Assembly (NCBI GenBank): GCA_016721925.1 | Contig: JADKHE010000001.1 | Location: 372,001-436,000, forward strand | Reading direction: 5' to 3' | Length of the DNA stretch: 64,000 nt | Source of the DNA: Candidatus Skiveiella danica | GTDB taxonomy: Bacteria > Pseudomonadota > Gammaproteobacteria > Burkholderiales > Burkholderiaceae_C | Shown: positions 49,773-59,600 of the stretch, one piece after another | Numbering within the stretch: position 1 is the stretch's first letter | Layout: each line of letters starts with the position of its first letter | The notes under the pieces: model-generated | What the model was told of the DNA's origin: nothing | Seen by the model: the letters and a program-made list of their open reading frames with translations, nothing else | The model's database searches: none | Translations under genes and position numbers: made by a program

Positions 49773-51479
49773 TCACGGCACAGCGACGCGCCGGTAGATC
49801 AGGATCGTCTCGGTGCGGTCGGTCGGGCGTCGCACCCTGGAGTGGAATTCCCATTGGCCGGGATCGACGGCTTGCGGCAGGCTCGAGACGTCGGCCGCAT
49901 CGACGAGCAGCCAGGGGCAGACGGCAGCGCGTCCTGCGGACACGGTATTCATCTTTCCGTGGAAGCGCAAAGCCGCCAGCTGGCCGCGGCTCATGCCATG
50001 GACCTGCACGCAACTCGGGCGGCTGGTCAGCACCTGAATGCGTTGCACCATCGGTGCATAGCTGCGCGCATAGTCCAGAACCGGCAACCACAGGGTCATC
50101 AGCAGCAGCCAGCACAGCGTCGCGCCGCCGGCCGGCAGCACCATGCTTTTCCAGATGGCCGAACGGTGACGGCCCACACGCCACTTCACCAGCCAGATCC
50201 AGGCCAGCGTGCCGGCGAGTGCGGCGACAAAGGCCAACCCCGAGAGGCTGGGCTCAAAGCCGGGCGCCAGTTTGGCCACGTTGGCGGCCGGCTGTTTCGG
50301 CACGCCCGTCTGCATCGACACCCAGATGACCCAGATGACGATCGCGCAGCCCGAGAAGAACAGCAGCGTGAACCAGTCGATCAGCGCAGAGACACTGCGC
50401 TCCAGTGTGGGCAAGGCAAATGCTGCCAGGGTGGCCAGCGCCGGAAGGGCCAGCAGCAAAGAGCGATCCGACGCCGGCGTCAGCAGTGTGGTGCCCATGG
50501 CAACCGCAAGGAAGAGCAGGGGCCAGGCGAGGTGACGGTTGCGCGGAAGGTCCCGCAGCTGGTGGCGCCAGCGCCAGAGCGTCCACAGAACCAGTGGCCA
50601 CAACGGCCAGGTGAACCACAGAAACAGGCGACCGAGGCTGCGCCATTCGCGCCAACTCGTCCCGGGAGGCGCGATGCGCCATTGCCAAAGGTCGAGTGAG
50701 CTGGCCAATGCGGCCGTCGCTGCCGCGGCCACCAGAGGGCCTGCGATGCGCCACAGCCGACCACCGTGCGTTGAGCCCGTCTCTTTGCGCTCAAGGGCGC
50801 CGTAGATGGCGCCACCGAGCCCGAACAACACGGCGACCGCAGGTGCGCCGGACAAGGTCAGGCCCGTCAATCCCGCGCCGATGGCCGCAAGGGGCAACAG
50901 CAGCGACCCGCTCAGCGCGGACAGACCGTAGAAGGTCAATGCCGTGAAGCACAGCTGCGCCAGCGCCGGTGTGGTCTCGTGCGAGAGTTGGGCCAGGCCC
51001 AGGCAGCCGATCAGGCCCAGCAGGCCGCCGTCGGCCATGGCGCGCGCGTAGTCCGCAGGCTGGGCTTCGCCACCAAACGCAAACGCCACCGGCTGGGCGC
51101 CGGGGCTGCGCGCCAGCTGGTAAATGCCGTACCAGGTTGCCACCAGCACCAGCACCAGCATCAGGCCGAAAGGCAGTCGTGCGGCGAAATCCGGGGCCAT
51201 CCAGCCTGGCGCCAGCTGCATGGCCCAGGCACCTAGCCAGTAGGGCAGCAAGGCATCCACCTCAGGGGAGATGCCCATGATGGTCGGGGCGAGCCAGTCG
51301 TGCGGACCTGCGCTGGCCAGTTCGACCATGTAGCCGAAGGCGGTGATGTCGGCGTTCTTCCAGGGCTCACGCCCGAAATAGCCCGGCAGGATGTAGGCCA
51401 GGCAAAGAAGGATCAACGCCGTCCGCGGCAGACGGCGCACGGCGCCCTGGGCAACGATGGCGGGGGTCGACCGGATCAC
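49773..51479 (-). CDS. GT39/ArnT-like membrane protein (glycosyltransferase family)
   Basis: A 568-residue inner-membrane protein with about eleven hydrophobic helices. The start resembles ArnT/PMT glycosyltransferases: a helix, then GYFGREPWKNADITAFGYMVELA, where the Asp of NAD matches their acceptor site. The C-terminal 130 residues (after near 435) are periplasmic and soluble, with HGMSRGQLAALRFHGKMN and ILIYRRVAVP. ArnT-like proteins move a sugar from a polyprenyl carrier onto lipid A or protein. The target is unknown. The start GTG 51479 is uncertain since no strong ribosome-binding site is seen. Confidence 0.68.
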   Translation of the reverse strand: MIRSTPAIVAQGAVRRLPRTALILLCLAYILPGYFGREPWKNADITAFGYMVELASAGPHDWLAPTIMGISPEVDALLPYWLGAWAMQLAPGWMAPDFAARLPFGLMLVLVLVATWYGIYQLARSPGAQPVAFAFGGEAQPADYARAMADGGLLGLIGCLGLAQLSHETTPALAQLCFTALTFYGLSALSGSLLLPLAAIGAGLTGLTLSGAPAVAVLFGLGGAIYGALERKETGSTHGGRLWRIAGPLVAAAATAALASSLDLWQWRIAPPGTSWREWRSLGRLFLWFTWPLWPLVLWTLWRWRHQLRDLPRNRHLAWPLLFLAVAMGTTLLTPASDRSLLLALPALATLAAFALPTLERSVSALIDWFTLLFFSGCAIVIWVIWVSMQTGVPKQPAANVAKLAPGFEPSLSGLAFVAALAGTLAWIWLVKWRVGRHRSAIWKSMVLPAGGATLCWLLLMTLWLPVLDYARSYAPMVQRIQVLTSRPSCVQVHGMSRGQLAALRFHGKMNTVSAGRAAVCPWLLVDAADVSSLPQAVDPGQWEFHSRVRRPTDRTETILIYRRVAVP

Positions 51480-51541
51480 GGGTGGTGGTGAAAGAGTGCC
51501 CGGAACGGGTGGGTGGAGCAGGTGGCCATGGACCTTAATGC

Positions 51542-51571
51542 AAAAGGGCAGCGCGGTGACCCGGGCTGCCC
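51542..51571 (-). terminator. intrinsic terminator of rpmE2
   Basis: Read leftward, GGGCAGC and GCTGCCC pair around a GC-rich loop, followed by TTTT. It lies 23 bases after the rpmE2 stop and separates it from the GT39-like gene. Confidence 0.7.
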
Positions 51572-51593
51572 TTGGCGGAAAGATGGCGCCGGA

Positions 51594-51854
51594 TTATTTG
51601 GCGACCGGGGTCTTGCCGAAGCGGTTGCGGAACTTCTCGACGCGACCGCCCATGTTGTCCACCGACTTTTGCGTGCCCGTGTAGAAGGGGTGCGACTCGC
51701 TGGAGGTGTCCAGCTTGTACATCGGCAGCTCGCGGCCGTCTTCCATCTTGATCATTTCTTTCGTGCTGGCGCACGAGCGGGTCACGAACTTGAAACCGTT
51801 GGACAGGTCCACGAAGCAGACTTCGCGGTAGTTGGGGTGAATGCCTTCTTTCAT
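51594..51854 (-). CDS. rpmE2: 50S ribosomal protein L31 type B
   Basis: An 86-residue ribosomal protein: MKEGIHPNYREVCFVDLSNG, then CASTKEM and SHPFYTGTQKSVDNMGGRVEKFRNRFG. It is of the longer B type, without the zinc-binding CxxC of type A. Some species swap to it when zinc is short. Position after rho and trxA is usual in Burkholderiales. It is probably monocistronic with its own terminator. Confidence 0.95.
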   Translation of the reverse strand: MKEGIHPNYREVCFVDLSNGFKFVTRSCASTKEMIKMEDGRELPMYKLDTSSESHPFYTGTQKSVDNMGGRVEKFRNRFGKTPVAK

Positions 51855-51963
51855 GATGCTTTCCTATTCAGTTGCGACAGCCGCGCCAGCCCATCTGGCG
51901 TACTTTTCGCGAAAACCCGCAATTATGACATGAAATCAACGAGTTGCAGGTCATTCTTCGTGA

Positions 51964-53226
51964 TCAGCCGCCGCGGCGCATCATGTCGAAGAACTCGACA
52001 TTGCTCTTGGTGGCCTTCATGCTCTTGAGGACCATTTCCATGGCCTCGATCTCGTCCATGTTGTACATGAACTGGCGCAGGATGCGCGTCTTCTGCAGCA
52101 CCTCGGGCGCCAGCAACAGTTCCTCGCGGCGCGTGCCGCTGCGGTTGAGGTTGATCGCCGGGAACACGCGCTTTTCGTACAGGCGGCGCTCCAGGTGGAT
52201 TTCGCAGTTGCCGGTGCCTTTGAACTCTTCGAAGATCACTTCGTCCATCCGGCTGCCGGTGTCGACCAGGGCGGTGGCAATGATGGTCAGGCTGCCGCCT
52301 TCCTCGACCTTGCGGGCGGCACCGAAGAAGCGCTTGGGCCGCTGCAGGGCGTTGGCGTCCACGCCACCGGTCAGCACCTTGCCGGAGGAGGGCACCACGT
52401 TGTTGTAGGCGCGGGCCAGACGGGTGATGGAGTCCAGCAGGATGACGACATCCTTCTTCAGTTCCACCAGGCGCTTGGCGCGCTCGATCACCATTTCGGC
52501 CACATGCACGTGGCGGGCGGCGGGCTCGTCAAAGGTGGAGGCGATCACCTCGCCCTTCACGGTGCGCTGCATTTCAGTCACTTCTTCCGGACGCTCGTCC
52601 ACCAGCAGCACCATCAGGTGCACGTCGGGGTAATTGGCCGTGATCGCGTGGGCGATGTGTTGCATCATCACCGTCTTGCCCGACTTGGGCTGCGCCACGA
52701 TCAGCGCGCGCTGGCCACGGCCGATCGGGGCAATGATGTCGATCACGCGGCTGGTGATGTTTTCTTCCGACTTGATGTCGCGCTCGAGCCGCATCTGCTC
52801 CTTGGGAAACAGAGGCGTCAGGTTCTCGAACATCACCTTGTGCTTGTTCTGCTCGGGCGGCCCACCGTTGACGGCGTCCAGCTTGGTCAGCGCAAAGTAG
52901 CGCTCGCCGTCCTTGGGCGTGCGCACCTCGCCTTCGATCATGTCGCCCGTGTGCAGGTTGAACCGGCGCACCTGGCTGGGCGAGATGTAGATGTCGTCGG
53001 TGCTGGCGGTGTAGCTGGTGTCGGGGCTGCGCAGGAAGCCGAAACCGTCCGGCAGGATCTCCAGCACGCCGTCGGCAAAGACCTGTTCGCCGGCGCGGGC
53101 GCGTTTCTTGATGATCGCAAACATCAGCTCCTGCTTGCGCATGCGGCCGGTGTTTTCGATTTCGAGATCTTCGGCCTGCTTGAGGACTTCAGACACGTGA
53201 AGTGCCTTGAGTTCGTTTAAGTGCAT
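51964..53226 (-). CDS. rho: transcription termination factor Rho
   Basis: A 420-residue hexameric RNA helicase. The N-terminal RNA-binding domain is HLNELKALHVSEVLKQAEDL and GFGFLRSPDTSYTASTDDIYISPSQVRRFNL (near 75-105); Walker A is AQPKSGKTVMM (near 180), Walker B is VVILLDSITRLARAYN (near 262), and GGVDANALQRPKRFFGAARKVEEGGSLTIIATA follows. Length and motifs match Escherichia coli Rho. It follows trxA leftward. Confidence 0.98.
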   Translation of the reverse strand: MHLNELKALHVSEVLKQAEDLEIENTGRMRKQELMFAIIKKRARAGEQVFADGVLEILPDGFGFLRSPDTSYTASTDDIYISPSQVRRFNLHTGDMIEGEVRTPKDGERYFALTKLDAVNGGPPEQNKHKVMFENLTPLFPKEQMRLERDIKSEENITSRVIDIIAPIGRGQRALIVAQPKSGKTVMMQHIAHAITANYPDVHLMVLLVDERPEEVTEMQRTVKGEVIASTFDEPAARHVHVAEMVIERAKRLVELKKDVVILLDSITRLARAYNNVVPSSGKVLTGGVDANALQRPKRFFGAARKVEEGGSLTIIATALVDTGSRMDEVIFEEFKGTGNCEIHLERRLYEKRVFPAINLNRSGTRREELLLAPEVLQKTRILRQFMYNMDEIEAMEMVLKSMKATKSNVEFFDMMRRGG

Positions 53227-53385
53227 GAAACGTCCTGCGGGGATGACAGCCCGTCACGGGGCTGCTGAAAAAATGTCTGGGGGAGGTCGGGGAGGACCGG
53301 GCCCATGCGCCCGACCTCGAAGTTCTGAACCTGGAACTCGAACCGTTTCGACTGGCGAATCAGCGGTCAGGCGGGATTATGACAG

Positions 53386-53428
53386 GAAAAAACAGGAAGA
53401 ACGGGCCCGCGCTGCTCGGTGCGGGCCC
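53386..53428 (-). terminator. intrinsic terminator of trxA
   Basis: GGGCCCGC at 53403-53410 and GCGGGCCC at 53421-53428 form an eight-pair stem; reading leftward the stem is followed by a T-rich tract ending at the T6 complementary to 53387-53392. It lies 18 bases after the trxA stop. Confidence 0.75.
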
Positions 53429-53446
53429 ATCGGGCTTGCCGAAGAA

Positions 53447-53779
53447 TCAGGCCAGTTGCTGGTCGATGAAGGCCACGAGTTGGGCCTTGCTCAGCGCGCC
53501 GACCTTGGTGGCCGCCAGTTGGCCATCCTTGAACAACATCAGCGTGGGAATGCCACGGATGCCGAATTTGGCGGGAATTTCGCGGTTTTCGTCCACGTTC
53601 ATCTTGGCGATCTGCAGCTTGCCCTCGTAAGCGGTGGCCACTTCGTCGAGGATCGGGGCGATCATCTTGCAGGGGCCGCACCACTCGGCCCAGTAGTCCA
53701 CCAGCACCGGCTGGGCGGATTTGAGGACATCGGCCTCGAACGTGGTGTCGGAAACATGTTTGATCAGGTCGCTGGCCAT
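53447..53779 (-). CDS. trxA: thioredoxin
   Basis: A 110-residue cytoplasmic thioredoxin with the active site WAEWCGPCKMI (near 31-41) and the cis-proline in IRGIPTLMLFKDG (near 76). Length and fold are typical. It can reduce the thioredoxin-coupled ArsC in this window. ATG 53779 (MASDLIKHV) is the family start; the frame is open further but not coding. Confidence 0.97.
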   Translation of the reverse strand: MASDLIKHVSDTTFEADVLKSAQPVLVDYWAEWCGPCKMIAPILDEVATAYEGKLQIAKMNVDENREIPAKFGIRGIPTLMLFKDGQLAATKVGALSKAQLVAFIDQQLA

Positions 53780-53875
53780 GACGGAATCCTTGTGGTGAGG
53801 GGAGATGCAGCTAAAGTGCGGGCATTGTGACAGAAACCAACCCCCGTCGCCCGATGAACGGGGCTGCCGGGCGCC

Positions 53876-56461
53876 ATGAATCACCCTTCGACACCCCCTC
53901 CCGTGCTGCATCCGGCCATGGCCGCCTGGCCGGGGCTGATGGGCCGGCTTGCGCAGCGCCTCAAGGAACGCGGCACCCATCCGGCGCGCACGCTCGTGCT
54001 GCTGCCCTTCGCCCAGCTCATGCCCGTGGCGACCCGTCAGTGGGCCGCCTGCCATCCCGATGGCTTTGCGCCACGCTTCGAGACCACCCGCAACTGGGCC
54101 CGGCAGCTGGCACCGTTCAGCCCGGGTCCGGATGACCTGAGTTTTGACCCCGCACGCGACCTGCCGCTGGCCCAGAACCTGCTGGAGCGCGCCGGCCTGG
54201 GCGCGCAGCGTGACGTGCTGGCCGGCGCCCTGGTGGAGTCGGCCACGCAACTTGCCGCGCTGGCGGCGGCGCACGCGCCCGACGAGCGCCTGGCCTGGGC
54301 CGCCGCGATGACGCCGGTGGTGGCCGGCGCTGAAACCGGCCCACTGGCTTTCGAGGCCGCCGTGGCCCGCCTGGCGCTGGTCTGGGCCGCCACCTCGGCG
54401 CAGGCGCCCGACGTGCTCTATGGCCCGCTGGCGCTGGACACGGTGGACGCGGTCTTCGTGCTTGAAGGCTTCCAGCCCGACCCGCTGACCAGTGCCCTGG
54501 CCGCGCGCTGGGGCGAGCGCGCCGAAACCCTGGCGCTACCGTTGGACGCCCCGCGCGGCGAGGTGCGCCTGTTCCCCGCTGTCGACACCGAGGATGAAGC
54601 CGAACGCGCCGCCGCCCGGGTGCTGGCCCACATCGAGGCCGGCCGCGTGCCCGTGGCCCTGGCCGCCACCGACCGCGCGCTCACCCGCCGCGTGCGTGCA
54701 CTGCTGGGTGCGCGGGGCGTGGCCATCCGCGATGAAAACGGCTGGAAGCTCTCCACCACCCGCGTCGCGGCCGAACTCATGGCCTTGCTGCGCGCCCTGG
54801 CCTGGAACGCCAGCAGCGACGACGTGCTCGACGCCCTCAAGAACATGCCGTCCTGGGGCGACGAGCCCAGCCGCCTGGCGCTGGAAGCCTGGCTGCGCCG
54901 CCAGGGCCTGCGCGACTGGCGCGACGTTGAACGCCTGTGCACGCCCGACAGCCTGGACGCCAGGGCTGCGGCTTTGGCCCCGCGGGTGGCCGACGTCGCT
55001 GCCGCCCGCGCCCGCTTCGGCTCGCCACGACCCCTGGCCGCGTGGTTGGGCGATCTGCGCGCATTGCTGCAGACCACCGGTCTGGTCGGTCCGATGGCCC
55101 TGGATGCCGCCGGCGCGCGCCTGCTGGCCGTGTTGCGGCTGGAGGAGGGCGCGCAGGCGGAATTTGCCGACGTGCGCGGCGCCGCCCGCCGCCTTTCCTT
55201 GAGCGAGTTCACCAGCTGGGTGGACGCCGTGCTCGAAGCCGCCAGCCACGTGCCGCCGCACCCGGTGCGCGAGCAGGTCACCATCCTGCCGCTGAGCCAG
55301 ATGCTGGCGCGCCCCTTTGCCGCGGCGGTGCTGCCCGGCTGTGACGACGTGCGCCTGCCCGCCGCTCCCGAGCCGCCCGGCCCCTGGACGGCCACGCAGC
55401 GCGCAGCGCTCGGCCTGCCCAGCAGGGCAGAACTGGGTACTGCCCACCGTGCCGCCTGGGCCTATGCCTTGCAGGCGCCCGCGTGCGACATCTTCTGGCG
55501 CCAGGGCGACGAGAGTGGCGAGCCGCTGCTGCCTAGCCCGCTGGTGCAGGCGCTGCTGCTCGAAGGCCTGGCGAGCGAGGCGGACGACCCGCGCCCCCCG
55601 CGCGAACTGACCGCGGCTCCGGTGCCGCCCCCCACGCCCACGGGCGCGGCGCTGCCGGTGAAGCGCATCTCGGCCAGTGCTTACGGCGACCTGCGCGCCT
55701 GCCCGTATCGCTTCTTTGCGCTGCGCCAGCTGGGCCTGCAGGAGGCGGACGAGCTGGACGCCGAGGTCGACAAGCGCGACTTTGGCCTGTGGCTGCACGC
55801 CGTGCTGCGCCACTTTCATGAGGCGCTGCGAGCCACGCCCGCAGCGGACCCAAGCGAGCGCCAGGCACTGATCGACCAGGCCGCCCATGAAACCACGCGC
55901 GAACACGGACTGCTGGAGGGAGACTTCCTGCCCTTTGCCGCCGTCTGGCCCGCCGTGCGCGAGGGCTACCTGGCCTGGCTCGCCGACTACGACGCGACCG
56001 GCGGCCACTTCGAGCGCGCCGAAGCCGAGGGCCATACCCCGCTGGGCGCCTGGCAACTCGTCGGCCGGCTCGACCGCGTGGACCGCGGCGCCGACGGCCA
56101 GACGCTGGTGATCGACTACAAGACCGAAGGCCGCCAGCGCACCGCCGATCGCATCAAGGACGCGGCCGAAGACACACAGCTCGCCTTCTACGCCGCGCTG
56201 CTGCCCGACGACAGCCTGCGCGCCGCCTACCTGAACGTGGGCGAACGCGATGGCACCAAGCTGTATGAACAGGCCGACGTCACCGCCCTGCGCGACCGCC
56301 TGCTGGCCGGCATCCAGAGCGACCTGCAACGCATCGCCGATGGCGCCCGGCTGCCCGCCCTGGGCGAAGGCAGCGCCTGCGACTGGTGCGCCGCGCGCGG
56401 CCTGTGCCGCAAGGACAGCTGGGCCGTGCCCGCCACGCCAACCGAGGAGGGACCGACATGA
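53876..56461 (+). CDS. addB: AddB-type exonuclease/helicase-like subunit
   Basis: An 861-residue protein. The N-terminal part is a helicase-like fold (ARTLVLLPFAQLMPV near 38). A C-terminal RecB-type nuclease has the core VGRLDRVDRGADGQTLVIDYKTE (near 725-747), in which Asp, Asp and Lys are catalytic. Four cysteines (ACPYRFFAL near 608, then CDWCAARGLC near 842) would bind a [4Fe-4S] cluster as in AddB. With AddA it resects broken DNA ends for RecA. It is divergent from trxA. The next gene, addA, starts after a repeat-rich 150-base gap. Confidence 0.85.
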   Translation: MNHPSTPPPVLHPAMAAWPGLMGRLAQRLKERGTHPARTLVLLPFAQLMPVATRQWAACHPDGFAPRFETTRNWARQLAPFSPGPDDLSFDPARDLPLAQNLLERAGLGAQRDVLAGALVESATQLAALAAAHAPDERLAWAAAMTPVVAGAETGPLAFEAAVARLALVWAATSAQAPDVLYGPLALDTVDAVFVLEGFQPDPLTSALAARWGERAETLALPLDAPRGEVRLFPAVDTEDEAERAAARVLAHIEAGRVPVALAATDRALTRRVRALLGARGVAIRDENGWKLSTTRVAAELMALLRALAWNASSDDVLDALKNMPSWGDEPSRLALEAWLRRQGLRDWRDVERLCTPDSLDARAAALAPRVADVAAARARFGSPRPLAAWLGDLRALLQTTGLVGPMALDAAGARLLAVLRLEEGAQAEFADVRGAARRLSLSEFTSWVDAVLEAASHVPPHPVREQVTILPLSQMLARPFAAAVLPGCDDVRLPAAPEPPGPWTATQRAALGLPSRAELGTAHRAAWAYALQAPACDIFWRQGDESGEPLLPSPLVQALLLEGLASEADDPRPPRELTAAPVPPPTPTGAALPVKRISASAYGDLRACPYRFFALRQLGLQEADELDAEVDKRDFGLWLHAVLRHFHEALRATPAADPSERQALIDQAAHETTREHGLLEGDFLPFAAVWPAVREGYLAWLADYDATGGHFERAEAEGHTPLGAWQLVGRLDRVDRGADGQTLVIDYKTEGRQRTADRIKDAAEDTQLAFYAALLPDDSLRAAYLNVGERDGTKLYEQADVTALRDRLLAGIQSDLQRIADGARLPALGEGSACDWCAARGLCRKDSWAVPATPTEEGPT

Positions 56462-56610
56462 GCGCCGCCGGGCCGCCCCAAGGCGCGAACCCTTGCAGGG
56501 CGGCGGCGAGCCCCCCTGCCGCCGAGCCTGCGCGAGCAGGCTCTGAGCCGCAGGCCTCAGCCCCCCTGGGGGGCAGCGACCCACACGCCGTGGGAGAGAG
56601 TGGGGGCCAC
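56462..56610. repeat. repeat-rich spacer between addB and addA
   Basis: This gap is built of hairpins: GAGCCTGC-GCGA-GCAGGCTC at 56524-56543 and GCCCCCC-T-GGGGGGC at 56560-56574, then GCAGCGACCCACACGCC. Such units recur in Comamonadaceae genomes as I remember them. It is open in the addA frame, so addA might start at 56458 overlapping addB, but the peptide is low-complexity and not part of the helicase. Confidence 0.5.
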
Positions 56611-59600
56611 ATGAGCAAGGCCGCGTATGAGATTAACGGCGATCCCGCCACCCGCGAGGCCTTCTACGCCATCGCCTGCGACCCGCGCCGCAGCGTGGCG
56701 GTGGAAGCCTGCGCTGGCGCGGGCAAGACCTGGATGCTGGTCTCTCGCATCGTGCGCGCGCTGCTCGACGGCGCCGCGCCGCATGAAATCCTGGCCATCA
56801 CTTTCACCAAAAAAGCCGCCGGCGAGATGCGCCAACGCCTGCAGGAGTGGCTGGCTGACTTTGCGGCAGAGAAAGACACCCAAAAGCTCATAAAGGAGCT
56901 GGTTTCAAGAGGAATTCGCCCCATCCCAGCGTCGAATGGTCATGAGGCGCTACAAAATCTGTACCGATCCGTGCTCGCCGCCGACCGGCCGGTGCAGATC
57001 CGCACCTTCCACAGCTGGTTTGCCGCACTCCTGCGCACTGCGCCGCTGGCCGTGTTGCAGCAGCTCGGCCTGCCTGGGCACTACGAGCTGCTGGAATGTG
57101 ACGACGAGGCCGTGGCCGCCCTCTGGCGCCCGTTCCAGGCCACGGTGGCGGCGGACGCCGCGTTGCGCGCCGACTACGCGGCGGTGGCCGCCGAACACGG
57201 CCGCGCGCAGACGCAAAAGGCCCTCGCCGCCGCCTTGAGCCGGCGCACCGAGTTCGTGCTGGCCGACGACGCCGGCGTGGTGGAGGCCTCCGTGCCCCCA
57301 TTTGGCGCGCTCTGGCCTGAACTTGCGGACCTGGCGGCTCCGGCCGATGCGCTGCGCGGTGACGCGGCCCGCCAGCGCTGGCTGGCCTGGGCGGCCGAGC
57401 TGGGCCGGGAAAGTGGCAAGACGGCGCCCAAGGCCGCCGATGCGGTGGTTGACGCCTGGGCGCTGGACGACGCCGAGGCGCGCTTGCGCGTTCTGCGCAA
57501 GGCCTTCTTTGTGGCCGATGAAGACCGGCTGACCAAGCATCTGCAGAAATTCCCCGCCGCCCAGGCCGCCGAGGCGGAATTGCAGCGCCTGTGCCAGGCC
57601 ACCCGCCAGCACGCCGCCTGGCAGCACCAGCAGCGCATGGTCCGCCTCACGCGCTGCCTGCTGCTTGAATACGCGATGCTCAAGCGCGCACGCGGCTGGG
57701 TGGACATGAACGACATCGAGCGCGCCGCGCAGGTGCTGCTGGCCGACCCGGTTCTTTCAGGCTGGGTCCAGGAGCGGCTGGACGCGCGAATCAAGCACCT
57801 GCTGATCGACGAATTCCAGGACACCAACCCGCTGCAATGGCAGGCGCTGCACGCCTGGCTGTCGGGCTACAGCGGCGCGGGCGCAGCGCCGGGCGTTTTC
57901 ATCGTGGGTGACCCCAAGCAGAGCATCTACCGCTTCCGCCGCGCCGAGCCGCAGGTGTTCAAGGCCGCGCAAGCCTTCATCCGCGACGGGCTGGGCGGCG
58001 ACCTGCTGGCCTGCGACCACACCCGGCGCAACGCCCCGGCCGTCATCGGCGCGGTCAACGCCGTGATGTTGCAGGCGCAGGAGGAGGGCGCATGGAACGG
58101 CTACCGCAGCCACACCACCGAATCCACCACCGCCGGCCGCGTGCTGCGCCTGCCGCCCATCCCGCGCCCGCCCAAGGCCGGCAAGGACGGCGCGCCCGAC
58201 GCCACCGAGCTGCCCTGGCGCGACAGCCTGACCACCCCGCGTGAAACGCCCGAGGAAACCCTGCGCACGTTGGAGGCCCGCCAGGCCGCGCGCTGGGTGG
58301 CGGCGCAGATCGAAGCCGGCAAGCCGCCGAAAGAAATCATGGTGCTGGCGCGCCAGCGCAACCGCCTCAGCCCCCTGGCCGACGAACTGCGCCTGCTGGG
58401 CATCGCCACCGTGCAGCCCGAAAAAGCCGACCTGGCCGAAGCCCCCGAAGTGGCCGACCTGGTGGCCCTGCTGGACGTGCTGGTCTCGCCCGCGCACGAC
58501 CTGTCGCTGGCGCGCGCGCTCAAGTCGCCGCTGTTCGGCGCCAGCGATGCGGACCTCTCCGCGCTGGCCCTGCTGCGCCGCGAGGAGGCCCACCCGGGCC
58601 GCCCCTGGCTGGTACTGCTTCTGGCCGAGGCTGATCGCCTGCCGCCCACGCTGCAGGCCGCCGCCAGCGCGCTGGCGCTGTACACCGCCTGGGTGCACAG
58701 CCTGCCGCCGCACGACGCGCTGGACGCCATCTATCACCACGGCGACGTGCTGGCCCGCTTTGCCGCCGCCGCCCGCCCCGAGCAGCGCCAGGCCGTGCTG
58801 GCCAACCTGCGCGCGCTGCTCACCACCGCGCTGGCGCAGGGCGGGGGGCGGTACCTCACGCCTTATGCGCTGGTGCGCGCGCTGCGCCAGGGCGGCATCC
58901 CCGCGCCCGGCCGCGCCGACCCCGCCGCCGTGCGCCTTCTGACCATCCACGGCGCCAAGGGCCTGGAGGCCGACGCCGTGCTGATGCTCGACACCGACGC
59001 GCCGCCCGCCGTTGCCGACAGCATGGGCGTGCTGGTGGACTGGCCCGGCGAAGCCCCCGCGCCGCGCCGCTTCGTCTTTCTGGCCAGCGAAACCAGCCCG
59101 CCGCCCAGCGCCACCGACACCCTGGCCGCCGAGTTGGCCGAGCGAGCCCGCGAAGAAATCAACGCCCTCTACGTGGCCATGACCCGCGCCCGCCAGGTGC
59201 TGGCGCTGTCGGCCGTGGAGCCCCACCGCGACAGCGGCCGCAGCCCCTGGCGCCGCATCGAGCCGCAGGCGCAGGCGGTGGAGGTGCCTGAAAGGGCCGC
59301 CGCAGCCACCCCGGATGCCCCAGACGCCCAGGAGGCGGCCGCCGAGACATTTTTCATGCCTTTTGTGCCCGTTCCCAGCGTGGAATGGTCACAGTCTGCT
59401 ATCGAAAATGAAGTCGTTGAAACCCGCTCCGACGTCGCCCGACTGGGCGAAGCCATGCACTGGCTGCTGGAGCACGGCGCGGTGGAGGCCGCAGAAAGCC
59501 TGAAGAGCGCCGCCAGCCCGGATTCGGCGCCGGGCCCGAGTCCGGCACAGCAAGCCTTTGTGACCCGCGCCGCGCGTGAATTCGAACTCCCGCTTGACGT

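Noticed and set aside
52195..53220. A 341-residue frame opposite rho
   Set aside because: Shadow of the very conserved rho gene; composition is His/Val/Gly-rich noise.
56458..56610. An addA start overlapping the addB stop
   Set aside because: The extra 51 residues are encoded by a hairpin-rich repeat and have no helicase similarity; kept only as an alternative.
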